DNA from: Spirochaetaceae bacterium
GTDB taxonomy: Bacteria; Spirochaetota; Spirochaetia; Treponematales; Treponemataceae
Assembly (NCBI GenBank): GCA_017622135.1
Contig: JAGARR010000045.1
Location: forward strand, 1-35,340
Direction: 5' to 3'
Length of the DNA: 35,340 bases
Below are positions 14,667-23,532 of this stretch, piece after piece; the stretch's first letter is position 1, and each line of letters opens with the position of its first letter. Position numbers and translations under genes: made by a program. The notes beneath the pieces are model-generated. The model did no database searches, had not been told where the DNA came from, and saw only the letters and a program-made list of their open reading frames with translations.

Positions 14667-16013
14667 CTATTGCTCGTGGTGGAACCGCTCCTTGTCATTC
14701 ACCATCAGAACGGGCTGGCCGGTGGAATCCATGGCATCACGCCACAAGGAACCGTCGGGGTTCACCGTGTTGCGCCGGGCGATGACCAGACGCATTGGCA
14801 GGTGCACGTACTTGTCATGGACAAGACCGATGACGAGCTTCGTCTTCCCCGCCATGGCCGCATGGACGGCATTGTTGCCCAGGCGCTCGCAGTAGATGGA
14901 GTCCGTGGGGGCTGCGGGGGCGGAGCGAATCTGGTAGCTGGGGTCAATGTACTTCAAGTTAATGTGAATATTTTTCTCCTTAAAATACTCATTGATTTTA
15001 TCCCGCAGGAAGACACCGATGTCCCCCAGCTTCTTGTTGCCGGAAGCGTCCTTCTCGTTAGTGGCGTTCAAGTGGTCCTGGCCGGCTCCCTCTGCAACAA
15101 TAATTACTGCATGGTGGCTCTTTTTGATTCTTGCCTCCAAATGAGCCAACAGACCCTCAGGACCATCCAAATCAAAGGGAACCTCTGGAATGAGACAAAA
15201 ATTTGCCTCGTGGCTGGCCAGGGCAGTGGCGGTAGCGATAAATCCTGATTCCCGTCCCATGAGCTTGATGAGTCCAATACCATTGATGTGGGAGCGGGCC
15301 TCCATGTGGGCGGCGGACACAGCCTCGGTGGCCTTCTGGACGGCAGTGTCAAAGCCAAAGGAGCGCTGGATGAACACCAGGTCATTGTCAACGGTCTTGG
15401 GAACACCAACAATGGCAACCTTCAGCCCCCGCCTTTCAATTTCTTCGGCCACCTCAAGAGCTCCACGCTGGGTTCCATCACCACCAATGATGAACAACAT
15501 GTTCATGTTCAGAGCCTCGATGGCATCCACAATGTCCATAACCCGGTCGCCACCGCCACGGCTTGTCCCCAAGAAGGAACCTCCTGTCTTGTGGATGTCG
15601 TCCACCATCCAGGGGGTCAAATCCAGGGTATCAAATCCCATGTCCGGGAAAAATCCCTTGAAGCCAAAGCGAATTCCCCGGATACGGCGGACTCCGTAAC
15701 GGTTGTACAAGCAGCGGACGATGGCACGCACCACGTCATTCAACCCGGGGCACAGACCACCGCAGGTACAGATTCCAGCATTCACGTGCTTGGGGTTGAA
15801 ATAGATGTACTCCCTGGGGCCAGCCTTTTGAATCAGATTTTTTTGGCAATCCAACTCGTCCTCGCCGTCTATTCTATCAATGTCATACTGGATGCGCTCC
15901 CCATCCCTTACATAATTGGCTTGATAATCCTCCTTCTCCTTAGACAGATGGATAGGAGACAAAACCTTGCAAGAACCTAATTCCTCAACAGTAAAATCAT
16001 AGCATCCTTTCAT
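14667..16013 (-). CDS. 6-phosphofructokinase, trypanosome/spirochaete type, probably ATP-dependent
   Basis: This 448-residue glycolytic enzyme phosphorylates fructose 6-phosphate. Motifs: [15 protein letters not shown] (80-94), [11 protein letters not shown] (175-185), [10 protein letters not shown] (203-212) and KLMGRESGF. Gly180 in GGDGT is the residue that allows ATP binding; PPi enzymes have Asp there. Lys206 of PKTVDND is typical of the PPi-type branch. This mixed signature and the long N-terminus closely resemble Trypanosoma PFK, so ATP use is the likelier reading. AAAGGAG lies 7 nt before the ATG. Annotation pipelines may call it pyrophosphate-dependent. Confidence 0.92.
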   Translation of the reverse strand: MKGCYDFTVEELGSCKVLSPIHLSKEKEDYQANYVRDGERIQYDIDRIDGEDELDCQKNLIQKAGPREYIYFNPKHVNAGICTCGGLCPGLNDVVRAIVRCLYNRYGVRRIRGIRFGFKGFFPDMGFDTLDLTPWMVDDIHKTGGSFLGTSRGGGDRVMDIVDAIEALNMNMLFIIGGDGTQRGALEVAEEIERRGLKVAIVGVPKTVDNDLVFIQRSFGFDTAVQKATEAVSAAHMEARSHINGIGLIKLMGRESGFIATATALASHEANFCLIPEVPFDLDGPEGLLAHLEARIKKSHHAVIIVAEGAGQDHLNATNEKDASGNKKLGDIGVFLRDKINEYFKEKNIHINLKYIDPSYQIRSAPAAPTDSIYCERLGNNAVHAAMAGKTKLVIGLVHDKYVHLPMRLVIARRNTVNPDGSLWRDAMDSTGQPVLMVNDKERFHHEQ

Positions 16014-16040
16014 GACACAGCTCCTTTCTTATGGTATAAT
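16012..16040 (+). promoter_or_regulatory. Promoter of the DUF975-sppA operon
   Basis: ATGACA (16012-16017), 17 bp, perfect TATAAT (16035-16040). The -35 overlaps the first codon of the divergent phosphofructokinase gene. The leader to the ATG at 16113 is about 65 nt. Confidence 0.55.
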
Positions 16041-16043
16041 TCG

Positions 16044-16072
16044 AGGATAGTACGATTCCATGTTTTTTGCAA
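16044..16072 (-). promoter_or_regulatory. Promoter of the phosphofructokinase gene
   Basis: On the minus strand: TTGCAA (16067-16072), 17 bp, TATCCT (16044-16049), about 30 nt before the ATG and its AAAGGAG. It lies face to face with the operon promoter on the other strand, so the two may interfere. Confidence 0.5.
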
Positions 16073-16112
16073 GGGAAATTGATTCCCTGACGGGAACATC
16101 AAAGGAGCACAC

Positions 16113-16808
16113 ATGTTCGACAGAAAAGCCTTCAAGGCAGCCGCATTACACAGCCTTCGCGGCAAGTGGAAGACTTCCCTGCTGGTATCAGTTCTCGGAC
16201 TGGCAATCCAGGGGATAGCCACCCTTCCCTTCACCCGTATCTATTTCGGCGAGGCGAGCTACCACCACTCCTTCCACCTGGACCTCACCTCCCTCCTGTT
16301 TCTGCTGCCCCTGGCCATCACCGGTGTCAGCACCATAGGACAAACCTTCTTCTTCACCAGACTTGCCAGGGACAAGGACAGCACCAGCTTTTCCACCTTC
16401 ATAGACGGACTGAACCTCTGGCTCAGAGGAGCCCTGGCGTCCCTGTGGACCACCCTCTGGTGCTTCCTCTGGTCATTGCTCTTTGTAATCCCCGGAATCG
16501 TGAAGCTCTATGCCTATTCCCAGATCTACTTCATTCTGTCGGAGCATCCCAATCTGACGGTGCGGAAGGCAATGCAGCTCAGCAAGCATATCACTCGGGG
16601 ATACAAGGGGGAGCTCTTCATACTGGATCTGAGCTTCCTAGGATGGATTATTCTTTGCTATCTAACCGGCGGTCTGGGCTTCATTGCGCTGCTTCCCTAT
16701 ATGACGGAAACCAAGGTGCAGGCCTATCGCTTCCTGAAAAGCCAGGCTGTCACCATCGGCATCCTAAAAAAAGAGGACTTTGACCCAGATTCCACCCACA
16801 ATTTCTAG
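16113..16808 (+). CDS. DUF975 family integral membrane protein
   Basis: This 231-residue polytopic protein has hydrophobic segments near 20-40, 58-82, 110-150 and 170-200. It carries the DUF975 signature AYSQIYFILSEHPNLTVRKAMQLSKHITRGYKGELFILDLSFLGW. The function of the family is unknown; it is common in Firmicutes and some spirochaetes and may handle stress or envelope homeostasis. AAAGGAG precedes the ATG. It is followed 8 bp later by the SppA-like protease gene, so the two are co-transcribed, and the membrane protein could be a partner or substrate. Confidence 0.8.
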   Translation: MFDRKAFKAAALHSLRGKWKTSLLVSVLGLAIQGIATLPFTRIYFGEASYHHSFHLDLTSLLFLLPLAITGVSTIGQTFFFTRLARDKDSTSFSTFIDGLNLWLRGALASLWTTLWCFLWSLLFVIPGIVKLYAYSQIYFILSEHPNLTVRKAMQLSKHITRGYKGELFILDLSFLGWIILCYLTGGLGFIALLPYMTETKVQAYRFLKSQAVTIGILKKEDFDPDSTHNF

Positions 16809-16816
16809 GAGATACC

Positions 16817-18079
16817 ATGATTTTTGAAAAGGACTCACAAACAGAAGACCAAGAGAAGGGTTTCATCCTCGTACCGGAACCACCTTTGGCTGACAGTCAA
16901 GCCGACGACCGGCAGACGGCACAGGAGATGGAACCAGCAGAGCCAGAGTCGGCCACTCAGACGGCAGAGCAGCCTCAACCGGAAGCCATGGCCCAGCACA
17001 ACCACAACCAGCAAGGCTCAGTTGCACACGACCAGCGTCAGCACAACGAAACAAACCAGTCCAACCACGCTCAAGGCCCCAAGCACGCAAAAGTCAAAAA
17101 GACTGGACTGCTGGTGCTGCTGGTGCTTTGTGGCCTCTCCGTATTTGCCGGCCTCAAAGGACTCCTTTCAGAACATGACATCTCAAGAAGCGACGGTATC
17201 CTCAAGGAATTCACCGGCTTCTCCACCCCCTCCAGCAAGGCACATATCGCTGTCCTCCATATCGAAGGCACCATCCAGGACAAAAACGACACCTACGACC
17301 AGGAATGGCTGCTCACCACCATTCGGGATCTGTCCTACGACCGGAATGTGCAGGCAATCCTCCTGGACATCAACTCCCCCGGCGGCGGCGTGTACCAGTC
17401 CGACGAGGTGTATCTGGAGCTGCTGGACTACAAGGAGACCAGCGGCAATCCAGTCTACGCCTTCTTTGGCCCCCTGGCAGCCTCCGGTGGCTACTACATC
17501 GCCTGCGCCGCCGACTACATCGTGGCCAACAGGAATACCATGACCGGCTCCATCGGCGTCATTGCAGGCCAGTCTGTGGATCTTTCCCAATTCATGGAAA
17601 AGCATGGAGTCAGAGTGAACACCTTTACCGCCGGCCGCAACAAGGATATGCTGGGCATCAGTACGCCTGTGACACCGGAGCATCGGGAAATCATGCAGTC
17701 CCTGGCCGACGAATGCTACTATCAGTTTGTGGAGATTGTGGCGGAAAGCCGTGGCCTCACCATGGAGGAGACCCTGGAGCTTGCGGACGGCCGCATCTAC
17801 ACCGCCTGGCAGGCACTGGACAGAGGCCTGATAGACGTGGTGGGACGTTTTGACGATGCCCTCTACTATCTGCGGGAAAAACTGGACGATTTTAGCTTGG
17901 AGCCCGTCCATTACTCCCCTGAGGAGGACTATGCCTTCATGGACTATGTGTTCAAGAACATGCAGGCCCTGGCCTCACGATTCGTTCCGACGGCCAACGC
18001 CTCGGACCATCTCCTATTGGAAGCCAAGGAAAGGATGCTGCCGGACATCTCCTATCCCGCCTACTACTACCAGCCCTAA
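16817..18079 (+). CDS. SppA-like signal peptide peptidase (S49 family)
   Basis: This 420-residue membrane-anchored serine protease degrades signal peptides and membrane fragments. Residues 1-90 form an unusual hydrophilic, Gln/His/Asn-rich cytoplasmic tail. One TM helix (96-114) and an S49 domain (about 143-365) follow. The catalytic Ser is S223 in LAASGGYYIA and the Lys is K276 in TAGRNKDMLG, the Ser-Lys dyad of the short, single-domain SppA group. LLDINSPGGG (182-191) forms the oxyanion region. GGAG precedes the ATG. It is the last gene of the operon, before a hairpin terminator. Confidence 0.88.
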   Translation: MIFEKDSQTEDQEKGFILVPEPPLADSQADDRQTAQEMEPAEPESATQTAEQPQPEAMAQHNHNQQGSVAHDQRQHNETNQSNHAQGPKHAKVKKTGLLVLLVLCGLSVFAGLKGLLSEHDISRSDGILKEFTGFSTPSSKAHIAVLHIEGTIQDKNDTYDQEWLLTTIRDLSYDRNVQAILLDINSPGGGVYQSDEVYLELLDYKETSGNPVYAFFGPLAASGGYYIACAADYIVANRNTMTGSIGVIAGQSVDLSQFMEKHGVRVNTFTAGRNKDMLGISTPVTPEHREIMQSLADECYYQFVEIVAESRGLTMEETLELADGRIYTAWQALDRGLIDVVGRFDDALYYLREKLDDFSLEPVHYSPEEDYAFMDYVFKNMQALASRFVPTANASDHLLLEAKERMLPDISYPAYYYQP

Positions 18080-18085
18080 AATAAG

Positions 18086-18127
18086 AAAGCCTGCAACAGT
18101 GAAGTGTTCTCCACTATTGCAGGCTTT
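18086..18127. terminator. Bidirectional terminator between sppA and the HTH-receiver gene
   Basis: AAAGCCTGCAA (18086-18096) pairs with TTGCAGGCTTT (18117-18127); further pairing (AGTG with CACT) is interrupted by one mismatch. Short A and T runs flank the stem. It lies between convergent genes. Confidence 0.8.
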
Positions 18128-18168
18128 ACTCATCTCTGAAAGATGACACGCCCGTATATCACTACCAC

Positions 18169-18777
18169 CTATTTGCCGACCTTGCCCAAAGCACTCTTGA
18201 TGGCCTGTGTCAATTCCTCCAGCACCACAGGCTTGCGGAAGAAGGCCACGACATTCATCTCGCTGACCTTGTCCTCAATGCTGGAGTCCTGCAATGCAGT
18301 GATAACAATGACGGCAGGGCGGCCAAAATCATCGCTGGAATTGATCTTCTTGCACAGCTCGAATCCGTCCACACCTGGAAGGTTCAGGTCCAGCACCACC
18401 ACGTCGGGCTTCTTTCCTGTCATGATGGAGCCGGCCTCAAAGCCGTCAAAGGCCTGATAAATCGTGGAATCGGAGAATTCCTTGGACAGATACTGATGCA
18501 ACACAGAATTCAGCCCCACATCATCCTCTACGATGAGAATACCACGGCCTGCCGTCTTCTGGCACAGGGAGACAAGGTTCTCTGGAACACGCATGTTCCG
18601 CTCGCTCATAAAACGAACCAAATCGTCCGCATATACACGATACTGCCCGCCTGGGGTGCTATACGCCTTCAAATATCCATTGCGAATCCAGTTGATGGCA
18701 GTCTGGTTTGCCACACCACAAATATTTGCCACTTCCAATGCTGAATAGACGATAGTCTTCTCGAATTCCTTTGACAT
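18169..18777 (-). CDS. Response regulator with N-terminal MerR/BldC-like HTH and C-terminal receiver
   Basis: This 202-residue DNA-binding regulator has a helix-turn-helix first (about 8-58: SALEVANICGVANQTAINWIRNGYLKAY, then TPGGQYRVYADDL, a MerR-type wing). A receiver domain follows (about 78-200) with acidic pocket E84-D85-D86, phosphoacceptor D130 (VVVLDLNLPG), T160 and K182. All phosphorylation residues are present. The domain order is the reverse of normal response regulators. No histidine kinase is nearby, so the kinase must be elsewhere. GAGG lies before the ATG and a good promoter is upstream. Target genes are unknown. Confidence 0.85.
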   Translation of the reverse strand: MSKEFEKTIVYSALEVANICGVANQTAINWIRNGYLKAYSTPGGQYRVYADDLVRFMSERNMRVPENLVSLCQKTAGRGILIVEDDVGLNSVLHQYLSKEFSDSTIYQAFDGFEAGSIMTGKKPDVVVLDLNLPGVDGFELCKKINSSDDFGRPAVIVITALQDSSIEDKVSEMNVVAFFRKPVVLEELTQAIKSALGKVGK

Positions 18778-18825
18778 AGTTACCTCGCTCTATAAACAAC
18801 GCAAATCGTGTTTTGTTTCAAATCA

Positions 18826-18855
18826 ACTATACTAAACTTTAATGCCATACGTCAA
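18826..18855 (-). promoter_or_regulatory. Promoter of the HTH-receiver gene
   Basis: On the minus strand: TTGACG (18850-18855), 18 bp, TATAGT (18826-18831), leaving a leader of about 40 nt to the ATG at 18777. Confidence 0.55.
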
Positions 18856-18914
18856 AAATAACAAGCAATATTGTATTTTCTTGATATGAAAATGAGACTA
18901 CCCCACCCTCACCT

Positions 18915-19520
18915 TCATATATTTGACATTTTTAACTTAATTTCCTTGTATGAAAACCCCTTCCGCAAAAGGTATTTCTCGGTGGCCTCCACAGTTTTTC
19001 CCAAACGGCGGCACTTTTCCAACGCCCTGTCCAGCAGGTCATCCTGATCCACCACCTCGAAGTACTGGTCCAGGGACTGGATGGCAGTGGATCTGTCCAC
19101 TCCCTTTGCCAGCAATCCGCTAAGTAGCTTTGTCCTGCCTTCCGCATGGTTAATGGACCTGTTCCTGAGCCAAGCCTCCGCAAAACGACTGTCGCACAGG
19201 AAATTCCGCACCTCCAGATAATCCAAGGCACGGGCAACGGCCACCTCACCATGGCCCTTTTTCCGTAGCTTCATGGCCAGTAGGTGCCGACTTTGCTCCG
19301 CTCGACCTAGATAGGCCATCGCCGCCTTCTCCGCACTGAAGGCAAGGCCCGCATCAGCCAAATCCTCCAGCTCCAACTCCGACAAAGTTTCCTGGGGAAC
19401 AAGACGCTCCGCCGGCAACTCCTGCAGATAACAGCTGCGGACAAAAAAAGAAGACCCCATGGAAAGGGTGACCTGCACACAATCCCATGAGATCTGCTTT
19501 GTTGCGGTAATCTGAACCAC
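18915..19520 (-). CDS. recX: Regulatory protein RecX
   Basis: This 201-residue protein normally caps RecA filaments and inhibits recombination. Three-helix RecX repeats are visible: AEKAAMAYLGRAEQSRHLLAMKLRKKG, then RALDYLEVRNFLCDSRFAEAWLRNRS and AEGRTKLLSGLLAKGVDRSTA. The N-terminal strands (ITATKQ...VQVTLSMGSSFFVRS) fit the family opening, supporting the GTG start at 19520. That GTG shares its first base with the last base of the rpsI stop (TAGTG), so translation is probably coupled to rpsI. recA is not in the window; coupling recX to ribosomal-protein genes is unusual. Confidence 0.85.
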   Translation of the reverse strand: MVQITATKQISWDCVQVTLSMGSSFFVRSCYLQELPAERLVPQETLSELELEDLADAGLAFSAEKAAMAYLGRAEQSRHLLAMKLRKKGHGEVAVARALDYLEVRNFLCDSRFAEAWLRNRSINHAEGRTKLLSGLLAKGVDRSTAIQSLDQYFEVVDQDDLLDRALEKCRRLGKTVEATEKYLLRKGFSYKEIKLKMSNI

Positions 19521-19912
19521 TAGCGCTTGCTGAACTGGAAGCGGCGGCGAGCTCCACGCTGACCGAACTTCTTGCGCTCAACCATGCGGGAGTCACGGGT
19601 CAGGTAACCGTTGGCCTTCAAGGAGGCATAGTTACCCTGGTCAACCTGGGTCAAGGCCCGGGACAGACCATGAAGACAGGCACCAGCCTGTCCATTGAGA
19701 CCACCGCCGGTAACATTGATGAGAACGTCAAACTTGTTCTCGCTGGCTGTCACCATCAGGGGCTGGCGCACCACACGAACCTGGTCGGCGGTGGCAAAAT
19801 AATCATTCACATCCTTGCCGTTCACCACAATCTTTCCGGTGCCTTCCCGCAGGAATACACGGGCAACGGCAGTCTTTCTTCTTCCTGTACCAATTCCGAT
19901 ATTCTTAACCAC
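19520..19912 (-). CDS. rpsI: 30S ribosomal protein S9
   Basis: This 130-residue small-subunit protein has a C-terminal tail that reaches the P-site tRNA. It shows GTGRRKTAVARVFLREGTGKIVVNG at the N-terminus, GGGLNGQAGA in the middle and the classic RKKFGQRGARRRFQFSKR end. It follows rplM by 12 bp, the usual bacterial order, and overlaps recX by one base. Confidence 0.98.
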   Translation of the reverse strand: MVKNIGIGTGRRKTAVARVFLREGTGKIVVNGKDVNDYFATADQVRVVRQPLMVTASENKFDVLINVTGGGLNGQAGACLHGLSRALTQVDQGNYASLKANGYLTRDSRMVERKKFGQRGARRRFQFSKR

Positions 19913-19924
19913 AATATACTCCTG

Positions 19925-20353
19925 TTAGATTTCCAGCGGCTGGGGATTCTGGGCAGTATGGGGATGCTCTGTTCCAGCATATACCTTCACGTTCTTCAAC
20001 ATGGCACGTCCCAGGGGCCCCTTGGGCAGCATTCCCTTGATGGCCAGCATCAGGGGAGCGTCGGGGTGGCGCTGAATCTTCTTCTCGAAGGTGAATGTCT
20101 TGAGTCCACCCACATAGCCAGTATGATGGTGATACAACTTGTCGTTGAACTTTGCACCAGTGACGGCAACCTTGTCGGCATTGATAATCACAACATAATC
20201 ACCCATCTCCTGGTTCCGGGCAAACGTAGCCTTGTGCTTTCCTCTCAGGACACTTGCAACCTTTGCCGCAACCCGTCCCAGAGGCTTGCCAGCTGCATCC
20301 ACAACATACCAGTTGCGTACAGCATCGCGTTCATTCACAAAAATAGTCTTCAT
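19925..20353 (-). CDS. rplM: 50S ribosomal protein L13
   Basis: This 142-residue early-assembly large-subunit protein shows [25 protein letters not shown], the [16 protein letters not shown] segment and [20 protein letters not shown]. It is first in the rplM-rpsI-recX operon. A strong promoter lies upstream, leaving a leader of about 120 nt, long enough for autoregulation by L13 or S9. Only a weak AAGG site precedes the ATG. Confidence 0.98.
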   Translation of the reverse strand: MKTIFVNERDAVRNWYVVDAAGKPLGRVAAKVASVLRGKHKATFARNQEMGDYVVIINADKVAVTGAKFNDKLYHHHTGYVGGLKTFTFEKKIQRHPDAPLMLAIKGMLPKGPLGRAMLKNVKVYAGTEHPHTAQNPQPLEI

Positions 20354-20477
20354 GCATATACCTTAATCTACTAAGAATTCTAAAGTTGCCTTGACCTTCC
20401 AGCATCGGAAAGCTTCAGCTCCGAGTCGGGTGAGCGGCCCAACTGGATACGCCTTCGCGCAGATATACGGGAGACTT
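20354..20477 (-). promoter_or_regulatory. 5' leader of the L13-S9 operon
   Basis: About 120 nt of GC-rich, pairing-prone RNA lies between the promoter and the rplM ATG. Small helices such as TGCGC/GGCGTA can form. Ribosomal-protein leaders often carry the binding site of the encoded repressor protein, but I do not recognise a named L13 leader here. Confidence 0.35.
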
Positions 20478-20507
20478 ATTTTACCACACGAAACTTGTTA
20501 GTGTCAA
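20478..20507 (-). promoter_or_regulatory. Strong promoter of rplM-rpsI-recX
   Basis: On the minus strand: consensus TTGACA (20502-20507), 18 bp, TAAAAT (20478-20483). It is the best -35 in the window, as expected for ribosomal genes. Confidence 0.75.
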
Positions 20508-20549
20508 TGCTCAAATCTCCAGAAACTGCACCATCCACCCAACAGGTCC

Positions 20550-22079
20550 TTACTTTGCCAGCACCAGGTTGGGGATGGCGGGAGCTACCGGCCGCAGGTG
20601 CAGATATTTCAGGGGATGGATGTCCAAGGCATTCAGCTGCCAGCCCTTCACGGCGTTCAGGTCGATGACGTTGAGAGTCACCGGATGGGAGATGGGCAGG
20701 ATCAGGCCGTCGGAAAGCAGCAGATCCTCGGCGGCGGACAAAAGCTCCTGTCGCTTCTCGCCGGTGGCAAAGGAGGCGGCCTCCAGCAGCTGGTCGTACT
20801 CAGGGCTGGCCCATTGCGACTCATTGAGGGTGGAGTCAGAGCGGAACAGCTCCAGGAAGGCCAGGGGGTCGGCGAAGTCGCCAATCCAAGTGTAGCTGAA
20901 CAGGTCCGCATCCCAGCTGGGAATGCTGTCCAGATAGCGGGTCATGGGTGTGTTACTGATGTTCACGGTGATGCCCAACTGACTCCAGCTCTGTCGGAGA
21001 ATCTCCGCCTGGCTCATGGAGTATTCGGTGTCGGAGATGGCGATGGTGATTTCCAGAGGAACATCGGCAGCCATTCCCGCCGCCTCCTTGGCTTGGGCCA
21101 AAAGCAGCCGGGCCTCCTCCATATCGTAGTCCGCCAAGGCGGCAGGGGCCACATAGGTGCCAATGGGATAGATCAAGGTGCTGGCAGGAACGAAGCTGTT
21201 GCCCCGCAACGCCTCCCACGGCACTGCCGCCAGCAGCGCATTCCGGAAGGTGGCCTGATTCCAAGGAGCCTTGTGGCTTTTAAAGAACAGATATTCCGTG
21301 GCGAATTCCGCATTCACCAGCACGGCGTTGTAGTCGATGACGGCGGCAATATCCGCAACGGAAAGGACCCAGTCCGCCTGCCCCGTGTTGAACAGGTGGG
21401 CATTCTCCCTGGTGTCGTCGGACTGAATCACCAGTATCTCCTCCAAGGCCACGGTGGAGGCATCATGGTACAGGGGATTCTTCTTCATCACCAGGCGGCT
21501 ACCGTCGTAGGACTCCAGCACAAAGGGGCCGCTGAAAACCCTGCGGTCAGGATGGACGGCGGAGAAGGAGTGGTGGCACAGGATGCTGGGAAGATGCTCC
21601 GTGGGAGCCGTCAGTCTGAGAACCAGCTGGTGCTTCCCCTGGACGGAAATGCCCACATCGGCGGCAGCTCCCCGGCCACTTCGGTATTCCGCCGCACCCC
21701 TGATGCAATCCAGCAGGGAGGCGAAGGGGGCCTGGGTGGCGGGATTCAGCAGGGCAAGCCAGCTGTCCTTGATGGTCTGGGCGGTAATCTCCTCCCCATT
21801 GCTGAATGTGGCCCCCTCCTTCAGGGTGAAGGTCCACCGCAGCCGGTCCCGGGAAACCTTGTATTCGGCCACCAATGCGGGCAATGGCTCCAGGGAGAAT
21901 GGGTCGTAGGAGAAGAGCCCCTCGTACAGCCCCGTCAGCATCTGGGCCTCGGAGCTGTAGTTGGCAGTATGGGGGTCAAGGTTGTAGTGATGAACTGAGT
22001 CAATGATGGTGAAGGGACGGCCAAACAGAAGTGATGCACTGAAAAGTACAAGCAGGGAAAGGGCGGTCTTACTCTTCAT
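20550..22079 (-). CDS. Periplasmic oligopeptide-binding protein (SBP family 5)
   Basis: This 509-residue ABC-transporter binding protein has an N-terminal signal peptide (MKSKTALSLLVLFSASLLFG) without a lipobox Cys, so it is probably soluble in the periplasm. Family 5 features: HYNLDPHTANYSSEAQMLTGLYEGLFSYDP at the N-terminus, RLRWTFTLKEGATFSNGEEITAQ, and YTWIGDFADPLAFLELF late in the sequence. It binds a peptide or related ligand for import. No permease or ATPase genes are nearby, so it serves a distant transporter. Its ATG lies inside the 3' end of the upstream helical-protein gene (11-nt overlap), showing co-translation. Confidence 0.88.
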   Translation of the reverse strand: MKSKTALSLLVLFSASLLFGRPFTIIDSVHHYNLDPHTANYSSEAQMLTGLYEGLFSYDPFSLEPLPALVAEYKVSRDRLRWTFTLKEGATFSNGEEITAQTIKDSWLALLNPATQAPFASLLDCIRGAAEYRSGRGAAADVGISVQGKHQLVLRLTAPTEHLPSILCHHSFSAVHPDRRVFSGPFVLESYDGSRLVMKKNPLYHDASTVALEEILVIQSDDTRENAHLFNTGQADWVLSVADIAAVIDYNAVLVNAEFATEYLFFKSHKAPWNQATFRNALLAAVPWEALRGNSFVPASTLIYPIGTYVAPAALADYDMEEARLLLAQAKEAAGMAADVPLEITIAISDTEYSMSQAEILRQSWSQLGITVNISNTPMTRYLDSIPSWDADLFSYTWIGDFADPLAFLELFRSDSTLNESQWASPEYDQLLEAASFATGEKRQELLSAAEDLLLSDGLILPISHPVTLNVIDLNAVKGWQLNALDIHPLKYLHLRPVAPAIPNLVLAK

Positions 22080-23484
22080 CCAAAATCCCCAGCTTCTTCA
22101 TCTGGCTTTGCTCCTCCACATAGGCCGCATACTCGGCCTTCCGCTGATTAGTCTTGACCATGGTGTTCTTGATGGCAGTTGTTTCCATTGCAAGTCCCTT
22201 TACCTTTGACTTGTTGGGGCTTTCCACCTCATTCTTGAAGAACTTGTCGTAGGCCATCAAGAGGGTCAGCATCTGCTGGCACTCGGACAGCTGCTTGGTG
22301 AGGAAGGAATAGATTTCCGGCTCTCCTTGGGCCTCCATCTTCTGGTAGGTGGGGCTTTCCCGGGAGGCAAGAGCTTCATAAAAGTTCATCCTCTTTGAAA
22401 TATCGCTGAGACTCTTGCGAAAGTCAACCTTTTCGTTCTTCACGGTCTTTGTCATGGCATCGGCGACCGGCACAGTGTACTCGATTACCGGCGGCTTCAG
22501 GCCAAAAGCCTTTCGCAGAGCCCGCTTGAATTTCTCCCAGGGAGTGTTGTACTGGTCCTGCAGCAAGGAGTTGTTCTCCCGCAGCTTGGACACCACCAGC
22601 TCCAGCTGGGGCGCCATACTGGCCAGATTGCGCACCGCATCCATAATCAGGGTCTTGGTGTTGATCTGAACCTTCTTCCGCTCCTTTGTCTGCTGGACAA
22701 TCTTGAGCCGATCCAGCAAGTCCTGCTGCTTCTGGATAGCGGCAGGACCGATGGATTCCTGGGCAATCTCCTCCACCAGCTCAGGATAGAAGGGCTGGCG
22801 CCCCATGGTTGAGGGGAAGAGCTTCTTTATTTGCTGCACCACATCGGGAATAGCCCCGCCCTTTTCCCAAGAAAAGGAAGGGTTGGCGATGACATTGCGA
22901 CGGACATCCATCTTGTAGACTTCCCTCCGCAGGTCGGACACCTGCTTCAGTACGCCGTTTATTTCCACAATGGACTTGGAGGCGGCAGAAATCGCTCCAT
23001 TGATGGAACTGGTAGCCACGGAGTCAGATCCCTGGCGGATGGTGGTGACAAGCTCCGCCAAAACCCTGGTGTTCTGGTGGCGACAGGCAACGGTGAGACT
23101 TCCCCATTGGAAATAATTATTCAGGCCGATGAGCTTCTTGATTCTCGGCAGGGTGAGATTCTGGACAGAGAACTTGAAATAATTGGACAAGAAATCCAGC
23201 ATCCGCTCGTAATCAGAAATGCGGACCCCCAGTACCTTGCTCCTCTCCGTCTCGACAAACTCCACTTCCTCTGGAATCGCCACATCGGAAATCTTCTTGT
23301 CAAGCTTGTAGGGGTCAGCGGTAATGAGGCCCTTCTGCAAAAGGAGTGCCTGGACGTTGTTTGCCGCGGCATAGAGAACACGATAATTATCCAGCAACTC
23401 CACCATAACATTGGAGTCAAACCAAGCGACTTTTTCCTCGACAGCCTTAGTCAAGGCCTGCTCAAAATTAAATTCTTCTGCCAT
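22069..23484 (-). CDS. Uncharacterised helical cytoplasmic protein
   Basis: This 471-residue protein has no signal peptide or TM segment. It is almost wholly alpha-helical with heptad-like stretches (for example IQKQQDLLDRLKIVQQTKERKKVQINTK and NLASMAPQLELVVSKLRENNSLLQDQY) and a KFKRALRKAFGLKPPVIEY segment near 340-360. I recognise no enzyme motif. It resembles large helical proteins conserved only in spirochaetes, but this is an inference. No ribosome site precedes the ATG; GATACT lies 6 nt before it and TTGAGA 16 bp further up. It overlaps the binding-protein gene, so a link to transport or cell-envelope scaffolding is possible. Confidence 0.6.
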   Translation of the reverse strand: MAEEFNFEQALTKAVEEKVAWFDSNVMVELLDNYRVLYAAANNVQALLLQKGLITADPYKLDKKISDVAIPEEVEFVETERSKVLGVRISDYERMLDFLSNYFKFSVQNLTLPRIKKLIGLNNYFQWGSLTVACRHQNTRVLAELVTTIRQGSDSVATSSINGAISAASKSIVEINGVLKQVSDLRREVYKMDVRRNVIANPSFSWEKGGAIPDVVQQIKKLFPSTMGRQPFYPELVEEIAQESIGPAAIQKQQDLLDRLKIVQQTKERKKVQINTKTLIMDAVRNLASMAPQLELVVSKLRENNSLLQDQYNTPWEKFKRALRKAFGLKPPVIEYTVPVADAMTKTVKNEKVDFRKSLSDISKRMNFYEALASRESPTYQKMEAQGEPEIYSFLTKQLSECQQMLTLLMAYDKFFKNEVESPNKSKVKGLAMETTAIKNTMVKTNQRKAEYAAYVEEQSQMKKLGILDEE

Positions 23485-23490
23485 AATTCT

Positions 23491-23518
23491 AGTATCGGTA
23501 CTAAAAAAAAAATCTCAA
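23491..23518 (-). promoter_or_regulatory. Possible leaderless promoter of the helical-protein gene
   Basis: On the minus strand: TTGAGA (23513-23518), 16 bp containing a T10 run, GATACT (23491-23496), 6 nt, ATG at 23484. The match is weaker than the TTGCnn/TATYAT examples. Confidence 0.35.
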
Positions 23519-23532
23519 GTCAAAGACTCCGA

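Noticed and set aside
20598..21998. 466-codon plus-strand frame over the oligopeptide-binding protein gene
   Set aside because: Antisense to a well-recognised gene and compositionally a shadow (Gly/Gln/Val-rich).
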